Positions 5,344 to 5,417 of a stretch of 5,417 nt of DNA are shown one piece after another. Both the position numbers and the translations under genes were made by a program. The notes beneath the pieces are model-generated. The model worked only from the letters and a program-made list of their open reading frames with translations, was not told the origin of the DNA and made no database searches. Numbering within the stretch: the first letter of the stretch is position 1; every line of letters begins with the position of its first letter. Source of the stretch: CAZPMT01 sp964587655 (GTDB taxonomy: Bacteria; Hydrogenedentota; Hydrogenedentia; Hydrogenedentales; SLHB01); the NCBI GenBank assembly GCA_964587655.1, contig CAZPMT010000197.1, positions 1 to 5,417 of the forward strand, in the 5' to 3' direction.

Positions 5344-5417
5344 GGATTCACTCCCTCTGTGCGTTAGCCCGGACTTCTCACACCTACGGTAAGCGATGTC
5401 GTGTTGCCTCGTTTGGG
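5344..5417 (-). other. Upstream region of the DinB-like gene, cut by the window edge
   Basis: Only 74 bp upstream of the start are present. They contain the AGGGAG ribosome site just before the ATG, but I find no pair of hexamers resembling a sigma70 promoter. The promoter may lie beyond the window or be of another type. Confidence 0.4.

Overview
The window is moderately GC-rich bacterial DNA, complete for four protein-coding genes and one tRNA gene. It suggests an uncultured or environmental bacterium of the Planctomycetes / Hydrogenedentota / Lentisphaerae kind. The clues are a Tat-exported DegT-family aminotransferase and intergenic arrays of short phased words (GTGGAC/GTCCAC every 9 bp; TCCGTG every 10 bp) that I associate with such genomes. 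The taxonomic guess is inference from gene style, not from a marker comparison.

Layout, left to right. Bases 1-211 hold no gene: two four-unit arrays of a 9-bp repeat in opposite orientations, then a possible terminator. Bases 212-1444 (minus) encode a short soluble hybrid histidine kinase with a C-terminal receiver and no recognisable sensor domain. Its own sigma70-like promoter (TTGACT-17-TAAAAT) lies in the 184-bp gap before the next gene. Bases 1629-2714 (minus) encode a PilT-family retraction ATPase of type IV pili; the real start is the ATG at 2714, because the upstream GTG at 2723 overlaps the ribosome binding site. From 2715 to 2980 lies a divergent intergenic region with a candidate pilT promoter (minus) and a near-consensus promoter (plus) 110 bp ahead of a tRNA-Glu(TTC) gene at 2981-3057 with encoded CCA. 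Bases 3058-3454 hold no convincing gene but do contain a 13-bp perfect inverted repeat pair about 200 bp apart, a GNRA hairpin and a palindrome. Bases 3455-4804 (plus) encode the Tat-signal DegT/DnrJ/EryC1/StrS aminotransferase. Bases 4840-5343 (minus, convergent) encode a DinB-like metal-binding four-helix protein whose last 15 or so codons run through the TCCGTG array.

How the genes work together. The kinase and the PilT ATPase are on the same strand, and the kinase could receive some pilT read-through, but it has its own promoter, so a functional link to pilus motility is only a hypothesis. The DegT and DinB-like genes converge and look unrelated. I do not see a coherent new multi-gene system here. 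The most distinctive items are the exported PLP enzyme, the phased repeat arrays (one recruited into a coding region) and the sensorless hybrid kinase.
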